A stretch of DNA of 64,000 bases from Desulfocapsa sp. (GTDB lineage: Bacteria > Desulfobacterota > Desulfobulbia > Desulfobulbales > Desulfocapsaceae), in assembly GCA_022712895.1 (NCBI GenBank), contig JAFLJS010000045.1, positions 26,747 to 90,746 on the forward strand, written 5' to 3'. Under the pieces are notes generated by a model. That model worked only from the letters and a program-made list of their open reading frames with translations, was not told the DNA's origin and ran no database searches. Positions within the stretch are counted from its first letter, which is position 1; every line of letters starts with the position of its first letter. The position numbers were made by a program, and so were the translations under genes. This document shows, one piece after another, positions 1 through 8,283 of the stretch.

Positions 1-1250
1 CAAAAGAGCTGGAAACATTTTATCCGACTTCTGTGCTTATCACCTCCTTCGATATCCTCTTTTTCTGGGTTGCCAGAATGATGATGTTCGGTCTCCATTT
101 TATGGAGGATGAAGTACCCTTTAAAGATGTGTATTTGCATGCCCTCGTTCGTGATAAACATGGCAAGAAAATGTCTAAGTCCACAGGTAATGTACTCGAT
201 CCGCTGGTTGTTATGGATCAGTATGGTACCGACGCCATGCGCTTTACTTTGACTGCCTTTGCAGCTCAGGGACGAGAAATTAAGCTTGATGAAGACCGTA
301 TAGAAGGCTATCGCTTTTTTATTAATAAACTCTGGAATGCATCCCGTTTTGCCATGATGCATGTGGAAGAGTGTGATGCCAGTATCACAGATGTTGTAAA
401 GAGTCCGAAAGAACTACCTCTTATTCACCAGTGGATTTTAAGTCGCACCGCCAAGGCCATAAAAGATGTACGTCGAGCTCTTGATGAATATCGGTTCAAC
501 GATGCTGCATCAGTTCTCTATCAGTTTGTGTGGCATGAATTCTGTGACTGGTATCTGGAGTGGATTAAATCGGATCTCTTTTCAAAAGACGAAATTTTAC
601 AAAATCAGGCCAGGGGCGTATTGCTGCATGTGCTGGAAACCATACTGAAACTGATCCATCCCATCACTCCATTTGTCACAGAAGAGATCTGGAGTGTATT
701 ACCGGGTGAAAGACCATTGCTGGTGACCAGCGAATATCCACAGGTGCAGGATTGGCAGAATGAAGACGTTGAGGCCAAAGTTGGACTGCTTATGGGTATC
801 ATCACCGGAATTCGAAATATCCGTTCTGAGGCAGACGTGCATCCATCCACCAAAATTGATGCCTTCGTCCTGTGTGCAGACCCTGCAAAAGCTGAACTGA
901 TTGAAAAATTCACCAAGGCAATTGCAGATATGACCCGTCTTGAATCACTCACCGTAGCAGCGGAAGGTGATAAGCCAGACGATGCCGCTACTTATATTTA
1001 TCAGGACATTGAGATGTATGTGCCCCTAAAGGGTCTCATAGATATTGAGAAGGAGAAGGAGAAGCTGGGACGTGAACGAAAGAAGATTGAAAAATCTCTA
1101 CAGCAGATTAACGGCAAGTTAAATAATAAAAAATTCCTGGCCAATGCTCCTGCTGCAATCGTCGAAAAAGAGAAAGGGAAACAGGCAGAGCTTGAAGCCA
1201 AAATGGCTAAAGTTGAAGATGCAGAAAAGAGGCTCGCTGACATTGGATAA
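1..1250 (+). CDS. valS: Valine-tRNA ligase, C-terminal part (gene enters from left edge)
   Basis: Carboxy-terminal ~415 residues of valyl-tRNA synthetase, the class I enzyme that charges tRNA-Val in the cytoplasm. The reading frame is open from the first bases (..ELETFYPTSVLITSFDILFFWVARM), so the start lies outside the window; the GTG at 33 is an internal Val codon. The class I signature KMSKS is present (GKKMSKSTGN), followed by the anticodon-binding helical domain (WNASRF, WLEWIKSDLF, HPITPFVTEEIW) and the C-terminal coiled-coil arm (about the last 65 residues, rich in Lys and Glu). The stop overlaps the proposed TTG start of nadC, suggesting translational coupling. Nothing looks abnormal. 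Identification is very secure from motif order. Confidence 0.97.
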   Translation, partial: KELETFYPTSVLITSFDILFFWVARMMMFGLHFMEDEVPFKDVYLHALVRDKHGKKMSKSTGNVLDPLVVMDQYGTDAMRFTLTAFAAQGREIKLDEDRIEGYRFFINKLWNASRFAMMHVEECDASITDVVKSPKELPLIHQWILSRTAKAIKDVRRALDEYRFNDAASVLYQFVWHEFCDWYLEWIKSDLFSKDEILQNQARGVLLHVLETILKLIHPITPFVTEEIWSVLPGERPLLVTSEYPQVQDWQNEDVEAKVGLLMGIITGIRNIRSEADVHPSTKIDAFVLCADPAKAELIEKFTKAIADMTRLESLTVAAEGDKPDDAATYIYQDIEMYVPLKGLIDIEKEKEKLGRERKKIEKSLQQINGKLNNKKFLANAPAAIVEKEKGKQAELEAKMAKVEDAEKRLADIG

Positions 1251-2079
1251 ATATTGTCTGCACAGCTTGCTGCGTTCTTTCCTACAGGAAGATATCGGTC
1301 ATGGTGATCTGAGCTCCGAGTCACTATTTACAGAAGATGTGCTGGGGCGGGCAGATCTGATTGCACGGGAGTCGTTTGTGGTCGCTGGTGTTAGCAACGT
1401 GGCCGCAGAGGTTTTCACACTGCAAAATCCACTCGTTCAATGTACGGATGCTGTTGAGGATGGTTGTGAGGTTGTTGCGGGTGATTGTCTGCTCAGTGTA
1501 AGCGGGCCAGTTGTCGATCTGTTGAAGGCTGAACGAGTGGCACTCAATCTTTTGCAGCGATTGTCGGGGATCGCAACACTTACCTCACAGTTTGTGGAAA
1601 AAACCAGCCTCTATCCTGTGCGTATTACCGATACCAGAAAAACAACACCTGGTTTACGGATGCTTGAAAAATATGCTGTTCGCGTAGGGGGCGGTTATAA
1701 CCATCGTTTTAATCTGAGTGATGGGGTGTTGATTAAGGACAATCATATCGCTGCCTGTGGATCGCTGACAAAAGCTGTCGAGGTTCTGCGTGAAAAAATC
1801 CCGCATACCATAAAAATAGAAGTGGAAACCGATACCTTGGCACAGGTAAAGGAATGCCTGGAGGTTGGAGTCGATATCATCATGCTCGACAATATGGACC
1901 TGGCCACCACCAGAGAAGCTGTCAATCTGATCGCTGGTGCTGCTCTGGTTGAGGCGTCTGGAGGTGTAAACCTTGAAACCGTGGCAGAAATAGCGGCAAC
2001 GGGAGTTGATGTCATTTCAGTGGGGGCGCTCACTCATTCTGTATTTTCTTGTGATATTGGAATGGATTGGAAGGTATAA
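1243..2079 (+). CDS. nadC: Nicotinate-nucleotide pyrophosphorylase (carboxylating)
   Basis: Quinolinate phosphoribosyltransferase, which converts quinolinate and PRPP to nicotinate mononucleotide and CO2 in de novo NAD synthesis. Recognisable family blocks are LQEDIGHGDLS near the N terminus, LNLLQRLSGIAT, the PRPP/quinolinate-binding TRKTTPGLRMLEKYAVR, GGGYNHRFNLSDGVLIKDNH, IEVE, IIMLDN, EASGG and the C-terminal ISVGALTHS. I chose the TTG at 1243 because it gives ~278 residues, the normal family length, and has a purine-rich site (AAAAGAGG) a few bases upstream. An upstream ATG at 1144 in the same frame lies inside valS and adds an unrelated basic stretch. The start overlaps the valS stop. 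Confidence 0.95.
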   Translation: MDKYCLHSLLRSFLQEDIGHGDLSSESLFTEDVLGRADLIARESFVVAGVSNVAAEVFTLQNPLVQCTDAVEDGCEVVAGDCLLSVSGPVVDLLKAERVALNLLQRLSGIATLTSQFVEKTSLYPVRITDTRKTTPGLRMLEKYAVRVGGGYNHRFNLSDGVLIKDNHIAACGSLTKAVEVLREKIPHTIKIEVETDTLAQVKECLEVGVDIIMLDNMDLATTREAVNLIAGAALVEASGGVNLETVAEIAATGVDVISVGALTHSVFSCDIGMDWKV

Positions 2080-2179
2080 TGGCGAAAATATCTTGATTCT
2101 TAACTGAAATGTGTGCAATACTGTTTGTCGAGGCAAATTGTGAGTAGTTTTTTCCGATTCAGCGAAAGGTGTTAAAAGT

Positions 2180-2980
2180 ATGCGTTGCCCTAAATGTGGT
2201 TACATATCATTTGATCATGTGGAAACTTGTCTGAAATGCAACAAAGATATTTCAGGAAAAGTTGAGGTGGAAGGAACCACTTACCAAGCGGCAGCTCCAT
2301 CATTTTTTAAGGTTCCAGGCGCTGATAGCCAGGCCGATGGCAACGACTTTATCCATAGCGACTCGGGCTCAGATGATGAGGAATATGATTTTACTGATCC
2401 CGATCTAGATGTTCTGGTAGGTGATGACGAAGAATTTGGATTTGATGACGACGACGAGGCTACAATTTCTTTTGATGATGCAAGCCTGGATGCGGTGGAA
2501 GACGATTTTCAACTAGAAGTTGATGACACGGATGGAGATGATGCTTTTGGTTTTGATCTAGGTGACGATGAAGAGCTTGGTGGTGAACAGACTGCTCCGG
2601 AATTGAACGTACCGGATGAATTATCTGATATCTCAGATTTGGCACCTCCTGAACCTGCCCTGGCGGCAACCGCTACAGAAAAGAATGATATAAGTCTCTC
2701 ACTTGATGATGAGATGGCTCTGGATGAAGATCTGGACCTTGATGGTCTTGATTTGAACCTTGGGCTGGGAGAGGATGCTGATGACGTGGAAGGAGGGCTG
2801 TCGCTGTCCCTTGACGACATAGATATCTCAATGGACGAGGATACACCTTCTTCTGAAGACAGTGACCTTGACGGCTTGAATATGGATCTTGATTTGGGAG
2901 ATTTTGACATCGAGGAGCCAAAAGAGAAAAAGTTCAAGTCTCTGGAGGGGCTGGATGATATATCATTATCCCTAGATTAA
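2180..2980 (+). CDS. Acidic zinc-ribbon protein of unknown function
   Basis: 266 residues. The N terminus is a zinc ribbon with two CxxC knuckles (CPKC at residues 3-6 and CLKC at 17-20). The rest is strongly acidic, low-complexity and rich in Asp, Glu and Leu, with a recurring SLSLDD/ISLSLD motif that is repeated up to the C-terminal end. There is no signal peptide or membrane segment. An AAAGGTG site precedes the ATG. It sits between nadC and tRNA-Phe. I do not recognise a defined function; zinc-ribbon-plus-acidic-tail proteins of this type are common in Desulfobacterota. The acidic repeats produce several long but spurious antisense reading frames. Confidence 0.8.
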   Translation: MRCPKCGYISFDHVETCLKCNKDISGKVEVEGTTYQAAAPSFFKVPGADSQADGNDFIHSDSGSDDEEYDFTDPDLDVLVGDDEEFGFDDDDEATISFDDASLDAVEDDFQLEVDDTDGDDAFGFDLGDDEELGGEQTAPELNVPDELSDISDLAPPEPALAATATEKNDISLSLDDEMALDEDLDLDGLDLNLGLGEDADDVEGGLSLSLDDIDISMDEDTPSSEDSDLDGLNMDLDLGDFDIEEPKEKKFKSLEGLDDISLSLD

Positions 2981-3045
2981 GCCAAGAAGAAGAAAACTTG
3001 TTGACACACAAGAGAATATTCAGTAAATAGCACTGCACAATAGGT

Positions 3046-3121
<76 letters not shown>

Positions 3122-3134
3122 CTTGTAATTTCAA

Positions 3135-3170
3135 TGGGTTAAGTCATTAATTTGGCTTGACCCATTTTTT
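3135..3170 (+). terminator. Intrinsic terminator of tRNA-Phe
   Basis: Stem TGGGTTAAG (3135-3143) pairs with CTTGACCCA (3156-3164) with one G-U pair, followed by a T run. The right half of this hairpin and its downstream flank are repeated near 5134 (see that repeat). Confidence 0.75.
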
Positions 3171-3184
3171 GTTTCATCCCCGTT
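3151..3184 (+). repeat. Left copy of a ~34-bp imperfect direct repeat
   Basis: TTTGGCTTGACCCATTTTTT and the following GTTTCATCCCCGTT recur at 5134-5167 with few changes. The repeat lies directly downstream of tRNA-Phe and covers the right arm of its terminator, a position typical of integration scars. The pair encloses the IS3 remnant and the zeta-type toxin-antitoxin remnant. Confidence 0.6.
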
Positions 3185-3477
3185 TTGCCCAAATCGGTTC
3201 TAGTCATGCTTCCTCATGGTTACTTATTACACCAGAATAGATCTCATTTAAGGCATATCCGTCATTAGTGTTCACAGCATTTTTGAGATACTTTGTGTAA
3301 ACTTTAATGATCATGTCGGTAAGAATTGATCCCAATAGTTTGAACAAGCCTATAAGTGGATAATCTACTACCTTTACCAGTCCCCCAGGGACTAATTTAT
3401 GGAGTAGCAAATGGCAAAAAGAATGAGACGAACGCATTCACCGTTGGTCAACTGACGCTTGAGAATGATTTTTTTGA

Positions 3478-4182
3478 AGGGGCGCTCGCCAAGCCCAACT
3501 AGTCGGTATCGGTCGGGGCAGTGTTTATTATCAACCGAAACCAGTCAACACCGTTGACCTGAAGCTAATGCGTCACATTGATGAACTGCACCTGGAACAT
3601 CCGTTTATGGGTGCCCGTATGTTGCGTGACCAGCTTAATCGGCAAGGATTTGTTGTCGGTCGCAAACATGTCAGTACATTGATGAAACGTATGGGGGGTG
3701 AGGCACTGGACACAACTTACATTGCAATGGCTAAAGGATTCGCCTACCTCACTACTGTTGTGGGTTGGGCTAGTCGTAAGGTATTGGCATCAAAGGTGGC
3801 GATTACTCTAGAATCCTGTCATGCTGTAGATGTACTACAAGAGGCTTTTACACACCATAGACGACCAGAGATTGTTACTATTGATCAAGGTAGTCAGTTC
3901 ACAGCAGATGAGTTTGTACAGACTGTGAAAAACAACGGTTGTAAAGTCAGTATGGATGGACGTGGAGCTTGGCGGGACAATGTTATCGTTGAGCGTCTGT
4001 GGAAGTCAGTGAAATATGAACGGGTATATTTATATGCCTACGATTCAGTTACCGAAGCAAGGCAATCCATTCTGGAATATATGGATTGGTCTAATAAATC
4101 TAGGCCGCATTCAAGTCTGGGTAGAAAAACCCCTGAAGAGGCTTATGTCGAAATGCTGCCAATGATTGAAATGGCAGTATAA
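3478..4182 (+). pseudogene. IS3-family transposase orfB remnant
   Basis: Degenerate IS3/IS150-type transposase. The frame opens right after a stop at 3475 and reads through family blocks: RQAQLVGIGRGSVYYQP, HPFMGARMLRDQL, then the integrase core LDTTYIAMAKGF, TIDQGSQFT, a GRGAWRDNVIVERLWKSVK block and the terminal YNxxRPHSSLGxxTPEEAY (here SNKSRPHSSLGRKTPEEAY). About 30-40 residues that normally lie between the HTH_21 region and the first catalytic Asp block are missing (GGEALDTTY), so an internal deletion has joined the two. No orfA is readable upstream. It is probably inactive. Confidence 0.85.
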
Positions 4183-4685
4183 AAAACAGCAGAAAATCCA
4201 CTTTAAAAACCAAATATACTGTTCAAACAAAGGGAACCACTTCTCTTTCGCATAGGCTAATCGTATCGTTTTCTATGCGAATAGGCAGGGCAATCGCATC
4301 ATTGCCGGTTTACTCATCTGTGATTTTGCATACTATAACTATGACTATTGCTGTTGGTGTAAACTGTGATGTCTTTTAAGCTCAGGAACACTATGCTGAG
4401 GCTAATTATAGAGTCTATGGTTCGTTGTGTTTGTTTAAGGGACTGTTTTCGCGTGATTGTTGTCTATGTTTTGTCCAGAATGCTATTGGTAGGGTTCTTA
4501 GGATATCTGGTGATTATTTGTTTTTGATGATATGGTGTATTATCCCATTCATTATATGTATATGAAAAAATGAAAATTTACTTGAATAACTGCTGCACCA
4601 ACAGGTCAGTTAGATGATTAGTCGCAGTCCTCAAGATTAGGCTTGGGGCAAAGGAAATAGCAAAAGAAACATAGGGAATTATCGT
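4183..4685. other. 500-bp AT-rich gap without a convincing gene
   Basis: No reading frame here has coding character, and I see no tRNA or clear terminator. It is presumably eroded IS flank plus the upstream region of the small antitoxin-like gene at 4686. Confidence 0.5.
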
Positions 4686-4874
4686 ATGTCTGAAAGTGGC
4701 AATATACATACTCAAAAGCATCAGGATGAAGAAGAACATTTGTTTCAATTGATAAAACAAGCTGGAGAGGCAGCTCGTGCGCGTAAAAAAAAAGCTATGG
4801 CACAGCATGTAGAGAAACTTAAGCTTGTAATTTCAGAAGCGATTTCTCGTAAGAATAATATCGCTCCGATATGA
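4686..4874 (+). CDS. Small partner protein (putative antitoxin) of a zeta-type toxin
   Basis: 62 residues, hydrophilic, predicted mostly helical (HLFQLIKQAGEAARARKKKAMAQHVEKL). The stop codon overlaps the ATG of the next gene (ATGA), the usual coupling in this class of two-gene toxin-antitoxin loci, where a short helical protein precedes an AAA/zeta-fold kinase. Its role as an antitoxin is inferred only from that arrangement. Its toxin partner is truncated, so the protein may be a relic. Confidence 0.55.
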   Translation: MSESGNIHTQKHQDEEEHLFQLIKQAGEAARARKKKAMAQHVEKLKLVISEAISRKNNIAPI

Positions 4875-5047
4875 AAGATATCCATAAACCGAGGCTCATA
4901 GTTGTTGCTGGTCCAAATGGTTCAGGAAAAACAACAATCACTGAGAAACTTTTGCGACATGAGTGGATGGATGATTGTGTGTATGTCAATCCAGACCTTA
5001 TTGAGAAAGCGTTTACTGCTGGAGAACTTGCCCAAGTTTTGCCGTAA
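4871..5047 (+). pseudogene. Truncated zeta-toxin-family P-loop protein
   Basis: Starts at ATG 4871 overlapping the upstream stop and reads MKDIHKPRLIVVAGPNGSG, with Walker A GPNGSGKTT and then VNPDLIEKAF as in zeta-toxin/UDP-GlcNAc-kinase-like proteins. The frame stops after 58 residues, while family members are ~190-270 residues. The following sequence quickly becomes the right copy of the tRNA-proximal repeat. The nucleotide-binding loop is intact but the substrate-binding and lid parts are missing, so it is almost certainly non-functional. Confidence 0.75.
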
Positions 5048-5133
5048 TTTTGCCGAAAATGATGAAACCATGAGTAAAGCAGAGTAACGATAGAAAAATA
5101 GTAACAGTGGAGGTTGTAGGTTAACGTGCTGAT

Positions 5134-5167
5134 TTTGGCTTGACCCATTTTTCGTTTTATCCCCATT
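5134..5167 (+). repeat. Right copy of a ~34-bp imperfect direct repeat
   Basis: TTTGGCTTGACCCATTTTT followed by CGTTTTATCCCCATT matches 3151-3184 next to tRNA-Phe. It truncates the zeta-type toxin region and could be the distal scar of an insertion of about 2 kb. Confidence 0.6.
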
Positions 5168-5256
5168 CTTTGAGGGAGAGCCAAGAAAATCCACAATGGT
5201 TGAGCATATAGTTACGAAAATACATAAATAGGTAACAAAAAATTGTTATTTAGGAG

Positions 5257-5532
5257 TTACCTTTCCTCCCTTGTATGCCAAAGCCGCAACACATAAATAG
5301 TTGATTCCTGGATTTCATAACGCATTTCATATTGGCTGACGATGATCCGCCTTACTTCACGTGGTTCAAATTCAAAAAGTTGCTCACCAATTCGTGGATT
5401 GCTCAATAAGATGTTTGGTGCAGCGGTCAATGCTTGCACAACATGTGCTGCCGCCTGTTTATTCTCTTCAGCTAAAAACTCATACAGTCTTGCTAGGTCA
5501 GAGAGTGCTTTGCTTGTCCATTTCAGCTTCAT
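5257..5532 (-). CDS. parE: ParE/RelE-family toxin
   Basis: 91-residue basic protein of the RelE/ParE fold. Visible family blocks are KWTSKALSDLARLYEFL at the N terminus, NPRIGEQL, EVRRIIVSQYEMRYEI and the C-terminal IYVLRLWHTREER. ParE toxins poison gyrase, whereas RelE members cleave mRNA; the spacing and the RHH-type partner favour the ParE side. Its ATG overlaps the stop of the upstream antitoxin gene, so the two are translationally coupled. It appears complete. Confidence 0.85.
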   Translation of the reverse strand: MKLKWTSKALSDLARLYEFLAEENKQAAAHVVQALTAAPNILLSNPRIGEQLFEFEPREVRRIIVSQYEMRYEIQESTIYVLRLWHTREER

Positions 5533-5801
5533 CAGCGCGGTATTGGTAACGGTTTACCAGTGCTGAGGCTTTCTGCCCACGCCAATACTGCCTGATGTTC
5601 AACGACTTCCCCAGCGTCTACATCAGCAAGTGCTTCTTGCGTCAGGCGGTTGCGTTCTTCTTCTTGCTCGACCCAGGCAGATAGTGCCTGTTTCATGATC
5701 CATCCACGGGAACGTTCAAGACGGGCCGCCACTTTGTCGACTTTCTCTGCGAGTGGTAATGGAACGTGTGCTGTAAGTACCCTTGTTTTGACTTGTGTCA
5801 T
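5532..5801 (-). CDS. Ribbon-helix-helix antitoxin of the ParE pair
   Basis: 89 residues from the ATG at 5801, which has an AAGGAG site seven bases upstream; an in-frame ATG at 5885 lacks a site and adds an unrelated hydrophobic stretch. The N-terminal half is a CopG/RHH DNA-binding domain (TRVLTAHVPLPLAEKVDKVAARLERSRGWIMKQAL) and the C-terminal half is the toxin-binding tail. It is expected to neutralise ParE and repress its own promoter. The genes overlap and the antitoxin comes first, the standard order. Confidence 0.85.
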   Translation of the reverse strand: MTQVKTRVLTAHVPLPLAEKVDKVAARLERSRGWIMKQALSAWVEQEEERNRLTQEALADVDAGEVVEHQAVLAWAESLSTGKPLPIPR

Positions 5802-6034
5802 GTTTGAACTCCTTCTCAATGATTGTTTTTTAATCATAACGATTAAAAACAAATAATACCACGTCAGTTTTATCCTCAATTGCAAAATACTGGTACGTGT
5901 TATGAATAATTAAGAGAAACGATACCATCGTTCCGTGATATGGAACTGTTGTGCTGTCTATCTGATATGTCGAGGTCGAATTCTATGTTTTACACCAGAA
6001 ATAAGAATCAAAACCCCTATTAAAGGAGGTGAGT

Positions 6035-6540
6035 ATGTCGGTTGAAGCTATGGCTGAAAAAGCATGTATGACAGGGGAAAAGATTAGCAATGTCAAAATT
6101 ATTGGTGTGGGGGATTTGGGGTAAATGCCATTAATCATATGGTGAAAATGGGTTTGTCAGATTTATCACTGGTTGAATTCCTCGCCGTTGATACAGACAA
6201 AGATGGACTCCAAGGATCAATCGCTGATACGTGTTGGTTAAAAGGCCCCTACCTCACCACCAAATCAGGGGGGAACGTCAAGCCAATGAAGGATGAACTT
6301 AAAAATATTTTGACTGGAAGTGATATGGTTTTTATTGTTGCAGGGCTGGGTGGTGTTACCGGTACTGGAGTAACGCCTGGAATTGTGAAATTGAGTGAAG
6401 AAATCGGTGCTATTACCATAGCTGTTGTGACGCTTCTTTTTCAGTTTGAATCCAAGTCACGTACAGGGAGTGCAATGTCTGGGGTAGATCAATTGCAAGA
6501 GTATGGAGATAACACTCTTGCTATTCAAAATGCACCATGA
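6035..6540 (+). pseudogene. ftsZ-like pseudogene (frameshifted and truncated)
   Basis: Begins at ATG 6035 behind a strong site (AAAGGAGGTGAG). The first frame encodes a short leader and NVKIIGVGDLG, then hits TAA at 6122. Inserting one base here continues as VNAINHMVKMGL, AVDTD, then GLGGVTGTGVTP (the tubulin/FtsZ GTP-binding G-box, normally GGGTGTG), then VTLLFQFE and a remnant of the following helix. The frame ends at 6540, well short of the ~380 residues of FtsZ, so the GTPase-activating and C-terminal regions are missing. It seems to be a decayed second ftsZ-type gene, not the division gene. Confidence 0.8.
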
Positions 6541-6632
6541 AGTGGTCAAGAAAGATACACTAATTTTATTGGTTCAGCGTGAATTGGAATTGATCCCATA
6601 TGGGTTAGTATACTCAAAAGGAGGATTTTCCC

Positions 6633-7170
6633 ATGACAAAAAATAAAAAGCGCTACACCGCAGAACAGACAAGCGCAGACTCCGAAAAGGCATCATTCTC
6701 AAACGGCATCTTGTAGATCGAATTGCTGTTTCTGATCTTTGTGACGAATATCATATATCGCCAACTATTTTTTATCGTTGGAAGAAGAAATTTTTTAAAA
6801 AAGGAGCCATGGCCCTAGAAACCAAGCACAAAAGCAAAGAGGCCAAGAAAGACTGTCATATAAAAGAGCTAACCCAAAAGCTTCAAAATAAACATGAGGT
6901 GGTTTCCGAGTTGATGGAGGCTCACCTGCGTTTTAAAAAAAGTCTTGGGGAGATCTGAGAGGCACCTGGGTGCCTCACGATACGCGCGATACGGTAATAG
7001 ATTTCATAAAATACTGGATAAGCAAAGCGAAAATCCCGTCAAAATATTTCGTTTCCTCGCTTGGGATCGGTGCAAGCAAGAACTATAATTGGCAAAACCG
7101 ATATGGTAAGCGTAATGAGCATAACAGGCTGGTTCCTTGTGACCATTGGCTTCTTGAACGGGTCAGAAAT
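6633..7170 (+). mobile_element. IS3-type element remnant: orfA fragment plus orfB N terminus
   Basis: An ATG at 6633 with an AAAAGGAGG site opens a frameshifted orfA-like piece (MTKNKKRYTAEQT; then an HTH fragment HISPTIFYRWKKKFFKKGA in another frame). From 6960 a second frame reads VPHDTRDTVIDFIKYW, LGIGASKNYNWQNRYGK and NEHNRLVPCDHWL, the N-terminal part of an IS3-group orfB. It then runs into an unrelated IstB-type P-loop. The element is broken in several places and should be inactive. Confidence 0.7.
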
Positions 7171-7245
7171 CAGGTTTTTATCGGTGGTACTGGAAGTGGG
7201 AAGACTCACTTCTCCATCGCCGTAGCTTTCTGTTATATTGGGTGA
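7171..7245 (+). pseudogene. IS21 istB ATP-binding fragment fused to IS3 remnant
   Basis: In frame with the preceding orfB fragment the sequence switches to FIGGTGSGKTHFSIAVAFCYI, matching the Walker A region of the IstB helper ATPase of IS21 elements. It then stops. The junction marks insertion or recombination between two IS types. Confidence 0.6.
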
Positions 7246-7476
7246 ACTGGGATATCTACCATTTGCCCAGACGGGATGAACATTACTGTTTCAGTTAATC
7301 AGTACTTTCTACGAGCGTACATCAATTATTATAACAACCAATTTAAGCTTCGGAGAATGGTATCAGGTATTTTCTGATGCCAAGATGACTACAGCTTTAT
7401 TGAATCGCATGACACATCATATATGATATTATTGAAACAGGTAACGAAAGATGGCGGTACAAGAACAGAGAATGAG

Positions 7477-7554
7477 CATGTTGCTGGAATTCCGCATACA
7501 CTTTTTCTTCTGCTCCACCGAGCTACGCTTTGGCCCATCCTCACTCCAGAAAAA
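7477..7554 (-). repeat. Left arm of a ~78-bp inverted repeat
   Basis: Read on the minus strand, this stretch (TTTTTCTGGAGTGAGGATGG through AGAAGAAAAAGTGTATGCGG) matches 9819-9897 on the plus strand with about eight differences. Both arms look like pieces of the same transposase gene. They enclose the PIN/XRE-ImmA gene pair. Confidence 0.75.
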
Positions 7555-7722
7555 CCATGGGTTACCTTGGCTGTAGATTGTGGAAATAAGATGTGAAGTA
7601 GGGATGTTTTTTTGTTTTAGGCGGGTCATTTTTGAATGCTGATTGACAGAAGTCCAGCGGTTGAAGGAAGAGGTGGTACTGCTAAAAGACTCAGATTAGT
7701 GGGGAACCTGTACACTTGCTAA

Positions 7723-8283
7723 TCAGGAGGGAGCGGTTTCTCCAAAAAGTGTTTTATAGTCTTTTTTGTACGACTTTGGAGTGTCGTTTTGATATATCCA
7801 ATATGAGGCAATTGTCCGAACGGTTTCCATGTCGATGGCAGAGCAATTCAGTAAAAGCCTCAACAGTTCCAAAGAAGTATACGTTTGCAGTTCATATTCA
7901 TTTGCCAAAGCCAACATGTCTGCATCGTCGCTTACTACTGGAATGTTAAGTACATGGCAATACGCTAGGGCTGTTATGTCAACAGGCGAAGCCCCTAACT
8001 CAAGTTCTCGTCCTGTTTCTCTGATAAAATAACAGGCTGTTTTGATGTCTGATTTTTGTTCCGTGCTAAGAGAAAAGCATCGTTTACGATTCTCACGGTA
8101 TTCTGATTTATTCACCCAGAAAAACTTATGCTGCAAAGTTGGGCTGCGGTCATGTTCCTGGTTAAGCTCTTTGATTACTCCAAGGGTATGTTCCTCATCG
8201 CAAAAAGGGGTTTTCAATAAAGGGTCAATGCTTTGAGCAAGGCGAAAATAAGAACAGGAATCCATTAGGATTGAACAGGGCAT
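7723..8283 (-). CDS. PIN-domain-like protein downstream of XRE-ImmA
   Basis: 186 residues. The N terminus MPCSILMDSCSYFRLAQSI has the early Asp of a PIN nuclease fold. Further acidic positions occur at the typical spacing: DEEHTLGVIKEL, then ASPVDITALAYCHVLNIPVVSDDADM (ending VSDD.DM, the classic distal Asp pair) and LQTYTSLELL. The start coincides with the stop of the upstream XRE-ImmA gene, so the two are co-transcribed. I infer a toxin or RNase role in a two-gene module. It appears intact. Its exact substrate cannot be read from the sequence. Confidence 0.65.
   Translation of the reverse strand: MPCSILMDSCSYFRLAQSIDPLLKTPFCDEEHTLGVIKELNQEHDRSPTLQHKFFWVNKSEYRENRKRCFSLSTEQKSDIKTACYFIRETGRELELGASPVDITALAYCHVLNIPVVSDDADMLALANEYELQTYTSLELLRLLLNCSAIDMETVRTIASYWIYQNDTPKSYKKDYKTLFGETAPS

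Noticed and set aside
605-952. 115-residue antisense frame in valS
   Set aside because: Shadow of the valS coding strand; Ser-rich low-complexity translation with no family features.
2460-2937. Long antisense frames opposite the acidic zinc-ribbon gene
   Set aside because: They arise from repeated Asp/Leu codons in the real gene and encode Ser- or His/Gln-rich nonsense.
4819-5196. Minus-strand 125-residue frame over the toxin remnant
   Set aside because: Opposite strand of the coupled toxin-antitoxin remnant, no recognisable domain.
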